The position numbers and the translations under genes were made by a program. A stretch of 64,000 bases of DNA, taken from positions 25,873,456 to 25,937,455 of the forward strand of contig NC_132900.1 in NCBI RefSeq assembly GCF_030463535.1, written 5' to 3'. The DNA comes from Salminus brasiliensis. Its lineage: Eukaryota; Chordata; Actinopteri; Characiformes; Bryconidae. Positions 46,485-58,205 of the stretch are shown here, piece by piece. Position 1 is the first letter of the stretch. Each line of letters opens with the position of its first letter. Below the pieces are notes generated by a model. That model ran no database searches and was not told where the DNA came from. It worked only from the letters and a program-made list of their open reading frames with translations.

Positions 46485-46941
46485 CTGATGATGGTCTGTC
46501 CGAGTATCTGGTGCAGTAGACCCAGGCTGGCCACAGCATGGGCTGGCTATTTGGGTGCGCGCTGCTCTGAGAGCACTCCGAGTCCGAGCTCAGGCACTGG
46601 TCTGCGCTTTCAGCGCCAGCTCCGTCCGAGGTCCTTTTCGCCTCGGTTCCCGGTCGCGGTCCGGACGTCCCTTCTCCAGGTACCGGCGCGCCCACCGGCT
46701 CCGTAGCCGCCGAGGGCTCGCTGGTGACTGCTGCATGTTGGTGGTGGTTGTGATGGTGGTCATGGTCATTGACCGGGATGCCCGCGATGCCTTCTTTCCT
46801 CCGACCAAAGTCCGGCCGCAGGATGTTGTCGATGTAAAAGTTGGTGACCCGGTGGGCGTGCAGGTTGCCCGGCGCGTGCAGCAGCAACGACTCGTCGCCT
46901 GAGTCCTCCGCGCCTCTGGGGCTCCGGTCCTTCTCCTCCAT
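46485..46941 (-). CDS. eng2a: eng2 exon 1: EH1 repressor motif to hexapeptide
   Basis: ATG is at 46939-46941 (GGGGATGGAGG). A TTG-initiated frame two codons longer exists, but MEEKDRSP is the engrailed-type start. The exon carries 152 codons plus 1 nt to donor TCAG|GTAGGA (exon end 46485). EH1, the Groucho/TLE-binding motif, is VTNFYIDNILRPDFGRR at residues 32-48. A histidine-rich run (DHDHHHNHHQH, about 59-69) and a Gly/Pro/Ser-rich linker follow. EH2 with the Pbx-binding tryptophans (PMLWPAWVYCTRYSD, Trp137 and Trp140) closes the exon. The total of 257 residues is close to other fish Eng2 proteins (about 260). The gene is minus strand and convergent with cnpy1. Confidence 0.96.
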
Positions 46942-47560
46942 CCCCAAACTCGCCCGCTTCGCAGCTCTTTAACCCCTTTCTGCACCGCACAGCAGCGTCC
47001 AGCGTCCAGTTTTACAATATTTCCACTTCTGTTTTTAAATGTATTTGGATGGATGTTTATTTGCTTCTCTCAAAAAGGCCAAAAACGAGCAAGAAAAGTA
47101 GAGAAAATCTGCTTCTTTTAGCTCGATTATAAGCCACGATGCCCACAAAGGAAAACCATCATTTCAGAATTTAATTCCACCACGAGCTCCACAAAGTAGG
47201 CTATTGTAATTAGGCAGGCTATGGTTATTATTCTGGTTATGAAGATGAATATAAGCCTACTTTAGGACCACTATTGTAGACCCAGTGCTGTGCCTCAGTG
47301 CCCAAAGCTCGGGGTAAATAAAGAGGTGCTAACTGGCTCTGAAATACTTTCACTACGGATTTTTGTTCTTATTTTTAATACAAGATCCCCCCTCCCCTCG
47401 GCCCCCCTCCCACCGGTGACGTTTCACTCCCGGTATCCTAGACACGTGCCTTGGACCAATGAAAAAGAAAAGAGTTAACCACGTGACCCTGTGACTCTGG
47501 TGAATGACAGCACCCCAACCTCGCCTCAGTCTGAGGGTTTAAAGCTACAGTGTTCTGGAA
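46942..47560 (-). promoter_or_regulatory. eng2a: eng2 5' UTR and promoter region
   Basis: No TATA box is clear near the ATG. Further upstream (47385-47520) is a compact block with a CpG-containing 'accggtgacgtttcact', an inverted CCAAT context ('ggaccaatgaaa'), two CACGTG-type E-boxes ('acacgtgcc', 'ccacgtgac') and 'gaatgacagc' (Meis/Pbx-like TGACAG). The second E-box overlaps a 'cgtgaccc' word like the core of Pax2/5/8 sites, and Pax2/5/8 are known activators of En2. The start site is not mapped. Confidence 0.35.
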
Positions 47561-49514
47561 TCAAGAAATTCGAAAAGCTGAAACCAGGCCACTGTTGAAG
47601 GTTATTGAACAGTCAGTTAGTTAATCACCTATCCAGTGATTTAGCAGTCATTACCACTGATGGAGAGCTCTAACTGGTGGGTTCGTGGTCAGTGTTTGAG
47701 AAGGTAATGCTTTGGTCGTGGTTCAGAGCAAGCTGGGAAACTGCTAACTGAGTGGATACTTTTGGACCTCATTTGGACCACCATAGAGGTCATGTTTAAA
47801 GAGGCTCATCATAACAGCCAATGGGGGATGCTGTTGCTATGAATGAATTTGGAGAGGTTCCCATTCCTATTTCATTGGTCTTTAATCTTTACAACATACC
47901 ACTTAAGTAATACACTTTTAAAATAGTCCTTCAATGGCTCTTTAGGATAGGGAATGTTTATGTACAAAACACCTAAACACTCATTTGAACACCCAAAGAA
48001 TCATTGAAATTTGAAAGAATGGCTCTTTGCATGTGCAAGTGCTTCTTCTCTTTGGTGAAACCATTTTAAATAGGGTTCTGCTATTGCTACAGGTCCAATG
48101 ACCCTTTGGTACTATATAGAGAGTGTATAAACACTATAAAAGCGTTTGGGTTCAGTTCTGTTGCATCATTAAAGCTAATGATCTCTGCGTATTTGAATTC
48201 AGTGATGAACAGTGATGAACTGTTTGATTTCTTCTGGGGTTGGCAGGGCTACAGCTTTGGAGGAGAGGAAGGGGATGGTGGCTCTTTAAAAAGAAATCAG
48301 TGATGCACACCAGCAGTGGAGCACATGCTGTTCTTCAACAGTAAAATGAACCAAATCCCCCCAGTTTTACAAGTGATGGGATGCTCTGAAGGTTCCATTA
48401 GAGCACCAGTGTCTCTTAATAAACCATAGGCCATGCAACATTGTGTTCCACAACAAGACTGGGAAGCCACACGTTGTTCTGTACACATAATGGCTGTGTA
48501 GTTCTTTGTGTAAGAACACCTTTTGGTTATCCAAAAAAACTTTCATAATATTGTTTTTAGAGAACCAATTGTGAAGACAAAACCTTCACCTAAATACCTA
48601 CATAAACATTCTAGGAGGAGCCATTCAATAAAATATTTACATTATGCTAAGGTTCTTTAAAACTGATCTTCATGCTTTACACTTTAACATTTCATATTCT
48701 TTATGGAACCAATGCTACTTTGAGTTTGGTCACACCTCTGACCTTTGATGTTCATCGTTTTATTTCAGAACAAGAGTTCATCCAAAGTGAAGAATCTCAC
48801 TTTATAGATGCTAAGGGTAATAAATATTCCATTGTTGTTATTAAAAGCTAATACTGCGTTTGGGGTTTTTTTAAAGCTACTTTTACTGTAGTCATATTTC
48901 AAACCCAAGTGGCGACCCTTTCACTTGAATTGTGTAAGTCCAGGCTACTCTACACAGAACATACGCTGAGCTGCAAATAGTAGAGGAACATTTTCTTTAT
49001 AGAGGAAAATAAATAAATACCTAAATAAAAAAGCTTGGTTCTTTGTACCTAAAACGTATCAATCAACGTCTCTTTACGTCCAATCGATTGTGCATCGATT
49101 CAGCTTGTACTGACACGCCACCTAAACGTCTTCAGTGCTGATTCTAGGGAATACTGTTGTGTTTTGGTTGGGCCTGCTGTATAGTGAGACGCGCCAGCGG
49201 TTTCAGCCAGCCTCAAACAGCAATTCTCGGAAATCGGAGATTATTTCGCCTCTGCTGTGCTTCTTTAAACACACTGGAACGCGTTTCCATCTTAAAACCA
49301 CTTTATTCTAGCTTTTTAAGCCTTTCGTCATGATCTGTTGCACCTCCAAAACTCACCCTGCCACCCCCTCACAGCACTCAGCTTCTCAGCAGAGACTCTA
49401 GAAGAACCAAAAGACTCCGTGGAACTAAAGACTAAAGATCTCCGTTTTTGCTGAATTGCACTTTTAGAATATGAGAGTTGTTCTTTATATTGTGTGAGAA
49501 TTTCATGATGAAAT

Positions 49515-49655
49515 AGGAAGGAGGAATGTTCAAAAATGCTCAGGAATAAAATTTGTTTAAGTCGTTTTACATTGACTTCTACTGAAAGTTAAGAAGGGGT
49601 TGTCCTTCTTCTGTAAAGTTGCCGTTTTGAAGTTTGGAGATTTTTGCACAACAAC
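49515..49655 (+). mobile_element. short element, partial copy 4 of 4
   Basis: It shares 'gttttacattgacttct', 'ttctgtaaagttgccgtttt' and 'tttggagatttt' with the right half of the 15.7- and 62.3-kb copies. Confidence 0.5.
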
Positions 49656-50189
49656 GATACTATAATAGATGATGAGGAAGCCAGGTATCGTTGGACTTGT
49701 GGAAAGGATCCATGGGCAGTCTACAGGCCACGAGGTATGAAAGCAGTTTAGTATGTCATGCGAAGGATTTGTGGTTAAATAGTGCATGTAAGGTATGTGT
49801 AATAATGTTGATATTATGTTTGTTAATCATTGCTGTCACATTAAAACATTGTATATATATATATATTCTTTTCGTTTTTCACTTTTCGGCCTAATTTGAA
49901 TAAGGCAACTGTTCTTTACATCGATAAATGGGCCAATTAAAATGCTTTGCATTGAAGTTTTTTTTCTTTCCTGTAAAAAAATTGAAGAACATATACAAGT
50001 CATTTTTCTGCTGTTGTTGATGGTAACGATGATGATAATGATTGTTGTTAAAACTCGTCTATGTCCAATTCCAATTCCATTCACATTTTACAACTTTTAA
50101 CAGTAGAAAAGATGATTTCCGTTTCTTCTTAATGTGCATTTTTAAAATAAATACATTTTTTTTTATTAAATATTTTTTCTGGTACGCTG

Positions 50190-50440
50190 CTACTGAGTAC
50201 GTTCAGACTGCTGATATCCTGCATACGCCTCATTATCTGAGATGTGGAAGCCTCGGTTTCCCCCTATTAAATTCGTCCTCTCACAGCCATAACAACGATT
50301 GTTTTAGAAACTTTAAACTTGGTCACAGTGCAGGTCACGGTAATCAGATACACTTTTTTTTAATCCAAGAGGAATTCTTCGGGATTAACACTCTTTCAAA
50401 ACTCGCCACTTCTTACAATCAACTCCCGCACTAATTGTAA
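50190..50440. promoter_or_regulatory. candidate regulatory block with facing SOX words
   Basis: A unique stretch containing 'aacaacgattgtt', an ACAA/TTGT palindrome like two facing SOX half-sites. No other decisive feature. Confidence 0.18.
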
Positions 50441-50866
50441 ACACCGGGTCTTTAACACTGGCTCTATTTCACTGTCCTGCCTTGGCTTTCTAGAACATTG
50501 GTGCTTGTTTTAAGCTCGTGTTAGTCAGGTCTTTGTGTTCTTCAACTGCCTAAATCCCAGTTTAACCCCGTTAAGATGCTCTTTGCCACCATTGCCCATA
50601 TTAGCACTGACACCAGCCCAGTTAGTGTGTTGTTGCTTCAGTGGAAAAGGGCAACAGTGGATAAAAACAATAAGCTGCATAAAGGATCTATTTTTGCTTC
50701 TTTAGTAAAGCAGTTCAAGACCTAAACCAAAATCTAATTTTGTATTTTGTACTTCAGTATTTAATTTCCAAATTTCAGACACAAAATGCATATGCAGATA
50801 GATATGCATAGAATGGGGTGGAAATTTAGCTGAAACCTAAGCTAACCTAAGCCGCATGTTTGCACG

Positions 50867-50870
<4 letters not shown>

Positions 50871-50925
<55 letters not shown>

Positions 50926-50961
50926 AACGTACAAACATATATATACAAACATATATATACA

Positions 50962-51013
<52 letters not shown>
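50871..51013. repeat. (AT)n with interspersed ACAAACATAT units
   Basis: Two long AT tracts flank three repeats of 'atatacaaac'. Long Tyr/Ile frames on both strands are artefacts. Confidence 0.96.
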
Positions 51014-51017
<4 letters not shown>

Positions 51018-51029
51018 CAAACTGGTTTG

Positions 51030-51260
51030 GTTTCTGTTTTTCCTCCCTCTCGAAAGGTCGTAGACCAGAAGCAAAGAGGTTTTTGTGAATGAGCGCCAGG
51101 GCTTTTGCCAGCTCACAGATCATAGAGCTGAGATGAGCAGCGCAGATGTGGCCCATTCAATAGGCAATGATATCGGGCCGTGGACAATGGAGGGGTCACC
51201 CGGGATCTCCCACCAGCTTCCTGTTGGCCTTTGGAAAACAAACTGAAGAAATGGAGAAAA
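51030..51260. promoter_or_regulatory. candidate conserved enhancer 4.1 kb upstream of eng2
   Basis: Sharp change from the AT repeat to complex sequence: 'gagcgccagggcttttgcc', 'gcagatgtggcccattcaat', 'aggcaatgatatcgggcc', 'gtggacaatggaggggtcac' (contains a SOX-like ACAATGG). No repeat similarity is known to me and no protein is recognised on either strand. Its distance upstream of eng2 suits an enhancer. Confidence 0.33.
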
Positions 51261-51726
51261 GGGGGGAAAACCTTGAGGGAGCGCGGGGATGAGGATAAAG
51301 GTTACTAACTATTTCCTATTTCGGCTGGACTGGGTGACACTGGAGGAGGATATACATATATTCATACAGACTAATTTAGCCTGTAGCTCAGTGGATTTGT
51401 TCTAAGCTTTTTAATCGTTGTGATTTCATATAGGTCGGCTGTCTGAAAAGCTGGCTTTGTAGCTGATGATGTTATAAATTAGCCACTTAAACATTAGATA
51501 TGTCATATATTGCATAAGCAATTGATCTGAAATCAAATATGTTGATATGGGCTTGAAGCTCATATATGAAACTGTGGACGCATCAAGCCGTATAGGCTTG
51601 GTCAATGGCACGAAGAGCCATGTGGAACCCTGAAAAGCGATTCTCTTGTCAATATAACTAATAGAACTATCCTTTAGCTTATAGTGAGTTATCTAGTGTT
51701 GTGGAAATATGCTAGAATTTTGCCCA

Positions 51727-51727
<1 letters not shown>

Positions 51728-51767
<40 letters not shown>

Positions 51768-51769
51768 TA
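51728..51769. repeat. (CAA)n microsatellite
   Basis: About 14 CAA units. Confidence 0.96.
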
Positions 51770-53176
51770 ATTGTGTTTCCACTAATAAAACGTTCATAAA
51801 TAACCATTCCCGAAAGAAGAAACCTAAATTGGTTCTTCTGTGGCACCACGATCTTAACAATAAAGGTGCCACAACGCGTTCTTGCATCAAGTAAAGGATC
51901 TTTAAACCATTAAAATGTCCTTCACACTCACACTTTTATTTCATTTTGGGAAACAAAAATGTTTATTATAGGGCATCGCTCAAAAAAACTCTTTGTAGCA
52001 CCTTTATTTTAAAGAGGGAATCTCAGGAATCAGTGGAAAATAGGAATCTCGCGGATGTCTTTATAAAGACACAATTGGAGAAAATCCTACAAATTTGCAA
52101 AAATAAATAAATGACAGATTATTTTCTGAAAGAAGTAACTCTTGCATTGTATTTCACCAAGAAAATGTGGAGCAGCAACGTAGCAAATGCACCGTTATTG
52201 CACTGAATTGGATTTGTAAACGTACTCTCCTAGGGTTTTAGGGAAATATTCATTAGTATGGAATTATTACATTATATGGAAATTATTTGAGCCTTCAAAA
52301 AGCCCTTCACACTTGCACGTCACATTTTCAAAAAAGGTTCTTTAAAAAAGAGCCACCCATGAAAGGTTCCCTGGAGAGCCAAAATGGTTCTTCTATGGAT
52401 TTACACTAACAAAAGCGATGCCATAGAAATGTTCCTTAAAGAACCAATTTTGCAATTTTACAAAATAGTTCTTAAGGGAACCCAAAGTGGTTCTTCTAAA
52501 GACTGATAAAGCAAATACATTTGTCGTACCTTTATTTTGTGTATCTGTATATAATGTATCCGTGTGTAGGAGTTATCTGTGGAAAAGACTGAATATCTTA
52601 ATTAGAAGAAATTGTATTAAAAATACTATAATTTTGAAAACAACCTAAATAACATATTGTTAAATGAACAGATTACTAAAATGTATCACTTGAAGTTCAT
52701 TCTATTAAACTAAGCGTTTATCAAAACAACTTAAAAATATATATTATAAGAATTGGTTGGCTGGTTTCAATTTGAAAAAGTAGACTGCAAGTAAATGGGA
52801 GTACACTGGGAACCCACTACTGCACCTGTTGCAGAACAGCTGGTTTTCATCCCTCTGTGGAAAATACAGGAAAAAAAAAACGTTTGCCCTTAAAGTGGGT
52901 AACATTTTGAGTTCATTAAAATTAACACGAAATTACTACAAATACAACCTTTATCGCAATGATAAAAGAATAAAGAATAAAACAAACGTAAAATAGAAGC
53001 ATTTCAACACGTGTTAAATATAAACGTTCTCTCGCTGTGCTGCTGGGTTTACTAGTCCACACAAAAAAACGAAAACCTGCTGTCGGGCTCAGACTTTAAA
53101 GAAGAGGCGGGAAATCTTTTGAATTAAAATTAAAGATTTTTCCGCATCAAGTTCAAAGCGCGAATGTATCCCTTAT

Positions 53177-53186
53177 AGAGAGAGAG

Positions 53187-53220
<34 letters not shown>

Positions 53221-53225
53221 GGGGG
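53177..53225. repeat. AG then GT then poly-G tract
   Basis: Seven AG units, about seven GT units, then over 20 G in a row. The G-run length is probably unreliable in assembly. Confidence 0.95.
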
Positions 53226-54536
53226 CTCAGGAACTGCCTATTAACTGCCTCCCATGTTCTCACTTTTATGTCCTTCAGATATCTGTAACCGAGTCTGAGC
53301 CTGGTCTCTATTGTCTCTGATTTTTTAGCTCTTTAAATGTGTAGATTATAAGATATTAATTAAGTCTGTTAATCCATAAAGTGTTTCATTTTAAATGGTT
53401 CTTTGCCTTGGTTCTAGCACAATTATTAACTGCCATAAAATCTTTACATTGCGTGTTTTTTCCGAACATAATTTTAACATTTTCTTTTTATAAAGAAAGG
53501 CTCTTAAGTGAAAAAATAAAATGTAAGCAAAATGATTAATTGGACTAATGCCATAGAAGAGCCAGTTTTGATTGTCTAGTAAACCTGTAAAGAACCTTTT
53601 TTGTAAATGAGATGTGTACGTCTTTCAAATGCTAAGAGAAACCTCATTTAATGTAATGGTTATATACCAGGCAATGTTTTTCTTAAATGGTTCTTTACAG
53701 AACCAAAACTCCTCAGATGTGCTCATCTGGCGTTGTTATACCCCTTTCAGGACTTTGATGTACTTGTTATTTAACACAATGTGACCAAAAATGTCTCTTT
53801 GACATAAAGAAAGAACACTTTTGCTGCTCTAGTAATCCCTTCAGTGGATGGTTCTTGAAAGAACCATTTTTGTAAGTATAAGTTATTAAAGGCTAAAAAA
53901 AAAAAACTTTATATAACGGAATAGTTTTATTCCACTGAGCGATTTTCCTAAAAAGATCTCTTAAAGCCAAGTTGCTTTATTTATTTATATAGTGTTCACG
54001 TGGCTCCAGTATCGCTTTTGTCCCATTGATGAGTCTCTCTTCTTCAAACACGGGCATCTTTGAACTTCGTCTCTTCTGTAGGTTATAACACTGTCAGCTC
54101 CAGGGCGTCTTGGTTGGATTGGATTGATGAGTTCCCAAATACTGGAAACTCAGATCAGGGATGTCAGATAAACGTTACCCCTTAATTTCCAACTTAACTC
54201 GCACTTCATTGGACGCATTTTGAGCCATCAATCACTGTTGTAGTGAAAGACGCTGTGCGTGTCCTGCTAATTGTTCATCATAGAGGAGTCGTTTAAGAGG
54301 TCAGTTTTAAACACGATGAGGGTCTTTTATTTTACTTCCACCCTCTTGAGTTTAAAAAGGACGCCCTGAGTGACAGGAATAGACGTTTTCAGACATATTA
54401 CATTGTACAATATTAAAATCTTTAGCTACATATACGGTCTCTATTCTCTTAAAAATAGGGAGACAATTCAAATTGTTTACAACAAATAAGAAATAAGAGC
54501 ATTCTGCATTTTGCAATATATCATTTTCCTTGAATA

Positions 54537-54539
<3 letters not shown>

Positions 54540-54572
<33 letters not shown>
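54540..54572. repeat. (AT)n microsatellite
   Basis: About 16 AT units. Confidence 0.95.
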
Positions 54573-54575
<3 letters not shown>

Positions 54576-54727
54576 CTCTTCTACAAAAAAATATTTAGGG
54601 AGCCAAAAGGGATTCTCTCTCAAATAGCCTTTTGTGGCACCTTTGTTTTTATGAGTGTGTGGTGTAAATTCGATTTTTCTGGGTTGAAATTTTTTTAATT
54701 CCCATACGTCAATTTCCTCCTTATATG

Positions 54728-54763
54728 AGGGTAAAAGAGAGAGAAAAAGAGAGAGACAGAGAC

Positions 54764-54810
<47 letters not shown>
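54728..54810. repeat. (GA)n microsatellite
   Basis: Imperfect then pure GA, about 35 units. Confidence 0.95.
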
Positions 54811-54812
<2 letters not shown>

Positions 54813-54829
54813 GTGAAAGCCTTTCTCCT

Positions 54830-55110
54830 TATTGTTTAGTGAAAGTTTGCTATTGTAACTCTGAGGTCAGGCATAACTGACCGCAGCACAATGGCGGTAA
54901 CGCTGTGTGATCACAGTTAATAGAAAGTCCCAGTCAGTCCAGGGGGGGGGGGGGGCTTCTCTCCTTTCTCTGTATGTTACATTCTCAATCATTCAAGTTT
55001 AAAGTCATATAAATCTAAGTCATTTATACCAGGCACCCTCCACCCGCACCCCCGCCGCTCCTCGCGGCTCTTCTGCTGACAGTATCTTCATGAACTTGGG
55101 CTTCATGTTA
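54830..55110. promoter_or_regulatory. candidate regulatory block between microsatellites
   Basis: Complex sequence 'ctgaggtcaggcataactga', 'cgcagcacaatggcggtaac', 'gctgtgtgatcacagttaat' wedged between GA and GT repeats, interrupted by a 14-G run at 54942-54955. Confidence 0.25.
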
Positions 55111-55119
55111 ATGTTAAAG

Positions 55120-55195
55120 TTGTGAATGTGTGTGTGTGTGTAAGTTGGCGTGAGTGTGTGTGTGAGAGAGAGAGAGGAAAAGAGAGAGAATGAAT
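55120..55195. repeat. GT/GA mixed microsatellite
   Basis: GTGTGT tracts at 55124-55142 and 55153-55163 followed by GAGAGA. Confidence 0.9.
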
Positions 55196-55199
55196 GTGT

Positions 55200-55560
55200 G
55201 GCCTTATATGGCTTTTTATTGCGACCCGAGCCACTCCGGGCATCTGGGACATCTATATTAATGTATTTGGGCTGGATATTGAGAAAGGCTCGCAGAGAGG
55301 AAGTGCCGTGTCTGCTGACCCCCCCTTAGTCGTTTTGTTCTGCTCTGGACTACAATAATGAGTGACCCAGATGCGGATAATAATATGAGTGAAAGGACTC
55401 GGCGATGCTCAGTGGGGAGGGAATAACATGCTTGTGTCATTCAGAGCCTACAGCATCACACCATGATCCGTTTAGGAAATGAAGCCTCTGGCCACGTTTC
55501 AGCTTCTGGGACCACCAAAACAAAGACCACTACAACACTCCAAACCCAGTAAGTTTCATT
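55200..55560. promoter_or_regulatory. candidate conserved element upstream of eng2
   Basis: About 350 bp of balanced, repeat-free sequence ('gggcatctgggacatctata', 'gactacaataatgagtgacc', 'gcggataataatatgagtga', 'tgtcattcagagcctacagc') between microsatellites. Preservation of complex sequence in such repeat-rich DNA suggests constraint. Confidence 0.3.
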
Positions 55561-55621
55561 CCTTCTATTATTAAACAAGACATAAGACAGATATAAGACA
55601 CACACGTGTGTGTTTTTATAT

Positions 55622-55626
55622 ATATA

Positions 55627-55676
<50 letters not shown>
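55622..55676. repeat. (TG)n microsatellite
   Basis: About 23 TG units. Confidence 0.96.
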
Positions 55677-55677
<1 letters not shown>

Positions 55678-56030
55678 ACATACATATATATGTATAATTT
55701 GTGCATATACATTATGTTTACATAAACTGCAATATACACCTTATATATGTGTATATGTAGTATATGTACATACAGTTTTATTTTGTGTTATAAGGTGTTT
55801 TTATACACATTAAAGATTTAGTTGATCTATACATTATGTAAATTAGTTTACATAAGGTCATTTAAATAATAAAATACTCTAGGCTGGCTCTGATGGAAAT
55901 AAGTAATGTCTTCATTTTTCTTATTAAGGAATCTTTTGAGGCCTCCTTCAGTTTTGACCCACTAATGTAAATGGTCTGAGTATGTGTAAAGTTTGCTTTA
56001 AAATTTAGGTCATATTTGTAATTGTTCTTT

Positions 56031-56071
56031 AATATAATATAATATAATATAATATAATATAATATAATATT
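56031..56071. repeat. (AATAT)n repeat
   Basis: About eight AATAT units. Confidence 0.95.
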
Positions 56072-56133
56072 TGAATATATTAAGAAATGTATTATTATAT
56101 ATTAGCATAGTTTTACACACACTCATTTATATC

Positions 56134-56398
56134 TATACTCTTACAATTAAAGGTGTTACAGATGGTTCTTCAAGCAATATGACAGTTTACAGTTACTAAA
56201 CATTTGCTTTCATTAAACATATAAACATGTTTGTGAAAGAGATGTCTGTGCAAGTGTGAAGAACCTTTAAATCTGTAAAATAAGGTCCTTTAAGCCTTTA
56301 AAATATCCTTTAAAAAAGGTTCTTCATGAAACCAAAAGTGGTTCTTCTATAGCATCGCTAAAGGTACCCTTTGTGGCCCCTTTATTTTTAAGAATGTA
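56134..56398. mobile_element. complete 'AAGAACC' inverted-repeat element
   Basis: Left end 'actcttacaattaaaggtg' and right end 'ggcccctttatttttaagaatgt' are imperfect inverted repeats (consensus close to CACTCTTAAAAATAAAGGTG). The interior has 'ggttcttcaagc', 'aaggttcttcatgaaacc' and 'ggttcttctatagcatcgct'. About 265 bp, noncoding, so a MITE-type element. Confidence 0.65.
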
Positions 56399-56634
56399 CA
56401 TATAGTATTGCACTCAGACAGGCTGCTGGTCAAAATGGATAAAGGTGTACAAGCCTTTAATTGGCTGGAGTGAAATTACATCACGCACCATCCTCATCAT
56501 CACCATCATCATTATCATCAGAGTAAAATCCTCCAGTGAAGCTGGCCTTGGCCTTTTTAACCTTAAGGGATAAAATCTGTCTGCTGTGAAACAGACCAAA
56601 AATCCCAGTGCTGTGACTGAGGTCAGGTCAGAAA

Positions 56635-56660
56635 GCACACACACACACACACACACACAC
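56635..56660. repeat. (AC)n microsatellite
   Basis: About 12 AC units. Confidence 0.95.
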
Positions 56661-57929
56661 CAATCCCCCTGGCCACCTTTCCATTGTTCAACAGGATTGT
56701 GTATGGACAGACTAACACTTTTGTTTTGCTCCACATTTATCTCCAAAATTTCATAAAAAAAAAAAAAAACCCACATAGCTCTTAAATCTACAATTCAGCA
56801 ACACATGCCTTAATAACAAACCTTAACAGGCTGATGAGCCTTCTCACAGTGCCTTTAGACAGAGCTAGTGTTCTTTAATTTAAAAGAGCTCATCTCTTTT
56901 CTGCCACCTACATAAATCCGCCTCAATTTCCTTAAAGAAAATAAAACCCTGGACTGTTTCACTGTCAGAAGTTTAGAAGTTCAGAGGTGTAGAATACATT
57001 TCCATCATTAGCTAAAGATTAATCTTTATTCAAACACTCATCATCACCAATATCATCATCATCGTTCTTTTCGGACCAGGCGGGAGAAAGCTCATTATCT
57101 CCCATGTTTAAAGTGCCTGTTCTGTGTGGCGGGAGCCATATGCATTTAAATTGGATATTAAGTGTGAGGGTAAAAATTAAATAGATGTAAAATAATCCAG
57201 TAAAACAACAGCAGTTCCACATCAGTGAGCCACTCATCCACACAATTACAGCTCTCGGTTTGTAGGACATGTGGGAGGGGGGCGATGATATGATCAACCT
57301 GTTTTTATTTTTTAAATTTTGCTTTTAAATTTTAAAAAGTGAAAATATGAATAGTTGGAAAAACAGCCATATTCTAATGTATATACTAATGAATAAACTG
57401 GACATTTGAATTTGAATGAGCAGGACTGGAAAAAAAATATATTCTTTGTTGTTGGACATTTGTAACCCAGCCAGCCCTAGAAAATAATAAAAAAGCTATC
57501 AAACATTTGTGGCAAAATTAGACTTTTTAACTATACAAATTCAGCAACATTAGAAATTTGGGGGTAGAAATTTGGGGGTTTCTTAGACTGCAATGAGGGG
57601 TGGCCTTTTAGGCAACAGAGTCGAATGCAGTAGATTCCAGTGAATGCAGTAGATTCCAATTGAGCTGGAAAACAAGTAAAATTTGTAAATGAATTTTTGC
57701 ACCATTTACCATTTTTCGTCAAAACTTATTATTATTTTTAATTGATGTTTTTTTTTAGTTTTGCATTTCTCCCAGAAAACCCGTGTTAAAGTACACAACT
57801 CTACGTTTGCGAGTGCTGTATCCTCTTTTCCAGTGACATAGAGGAATTCTATAGACTATTGTGGAAAGCGTTTGGAAGCGCACTGATTGTGACCACTCTC
57901 ATCGTATGTAATAAAGTTTTAAAGACAGT

Positions 57930-58205
57930 GAGCTGGGAAATGGTGGGTGTGCTGCAGTCTAATTATCGTGATTAAGCACCGTGACTGGGCTGAGCTGTGC
58001 GTGATTATTTACCAGCTGCAGGAGTGAACGCACCGGCGGGCTGCTAGGTTCCTCTCCGGTGTCTGCAGACAGGTTCTCTACTGCGGCTCCAGAGCTGATG
58101 TCGTACAGTGACGTGGAGCCTACAGGCCCTGAAGCGGGGATTGAAGACCACCTGAATGGTTTGGACATTCCCTTCCCAGCGAATTTACCACGTAGACGGA
58201 CTACA
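57930..58205. promoter_or_regulatory. complex block, candidate enhancer or cryptic exon
   Basis: Starts with homeodomain-like words ('ctaattatcgtgattaagc', 'gcgtgattatttacc'), then GC-balanced sequence open in two frames (a minus-strand frame at 57959-58168 and a plus-strand frame starting near ATG 58097). An acceptor-like 'gtgtctgcagacag' precedes the plus frame. No protein family is recognised in either frame. Confidence 0.27.

Noticed and set aside
46555..46990. Long plus-strand and alternative minus-strand frames over eng2 exon 1
   Set aside because: Antisense and frame-shifted shadows of a GC-rich engrailed exon. The real frame is fixed by EH1 and the hexapeptide.
50847..51156. Overlapping Tyr-Ile repeat frames
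   Set aside because: Translation of (AT)n repeats; only the non-repeat part at 51030 onward is of interest, as possible enhancer DNA.
53204..53225. Over 20 consecutive G, considered as a functional G-quadruplex
   Set aside because: Follows directly from AG and GT microsatellites; probably slippage, and the length is likely affected by sequencing error.
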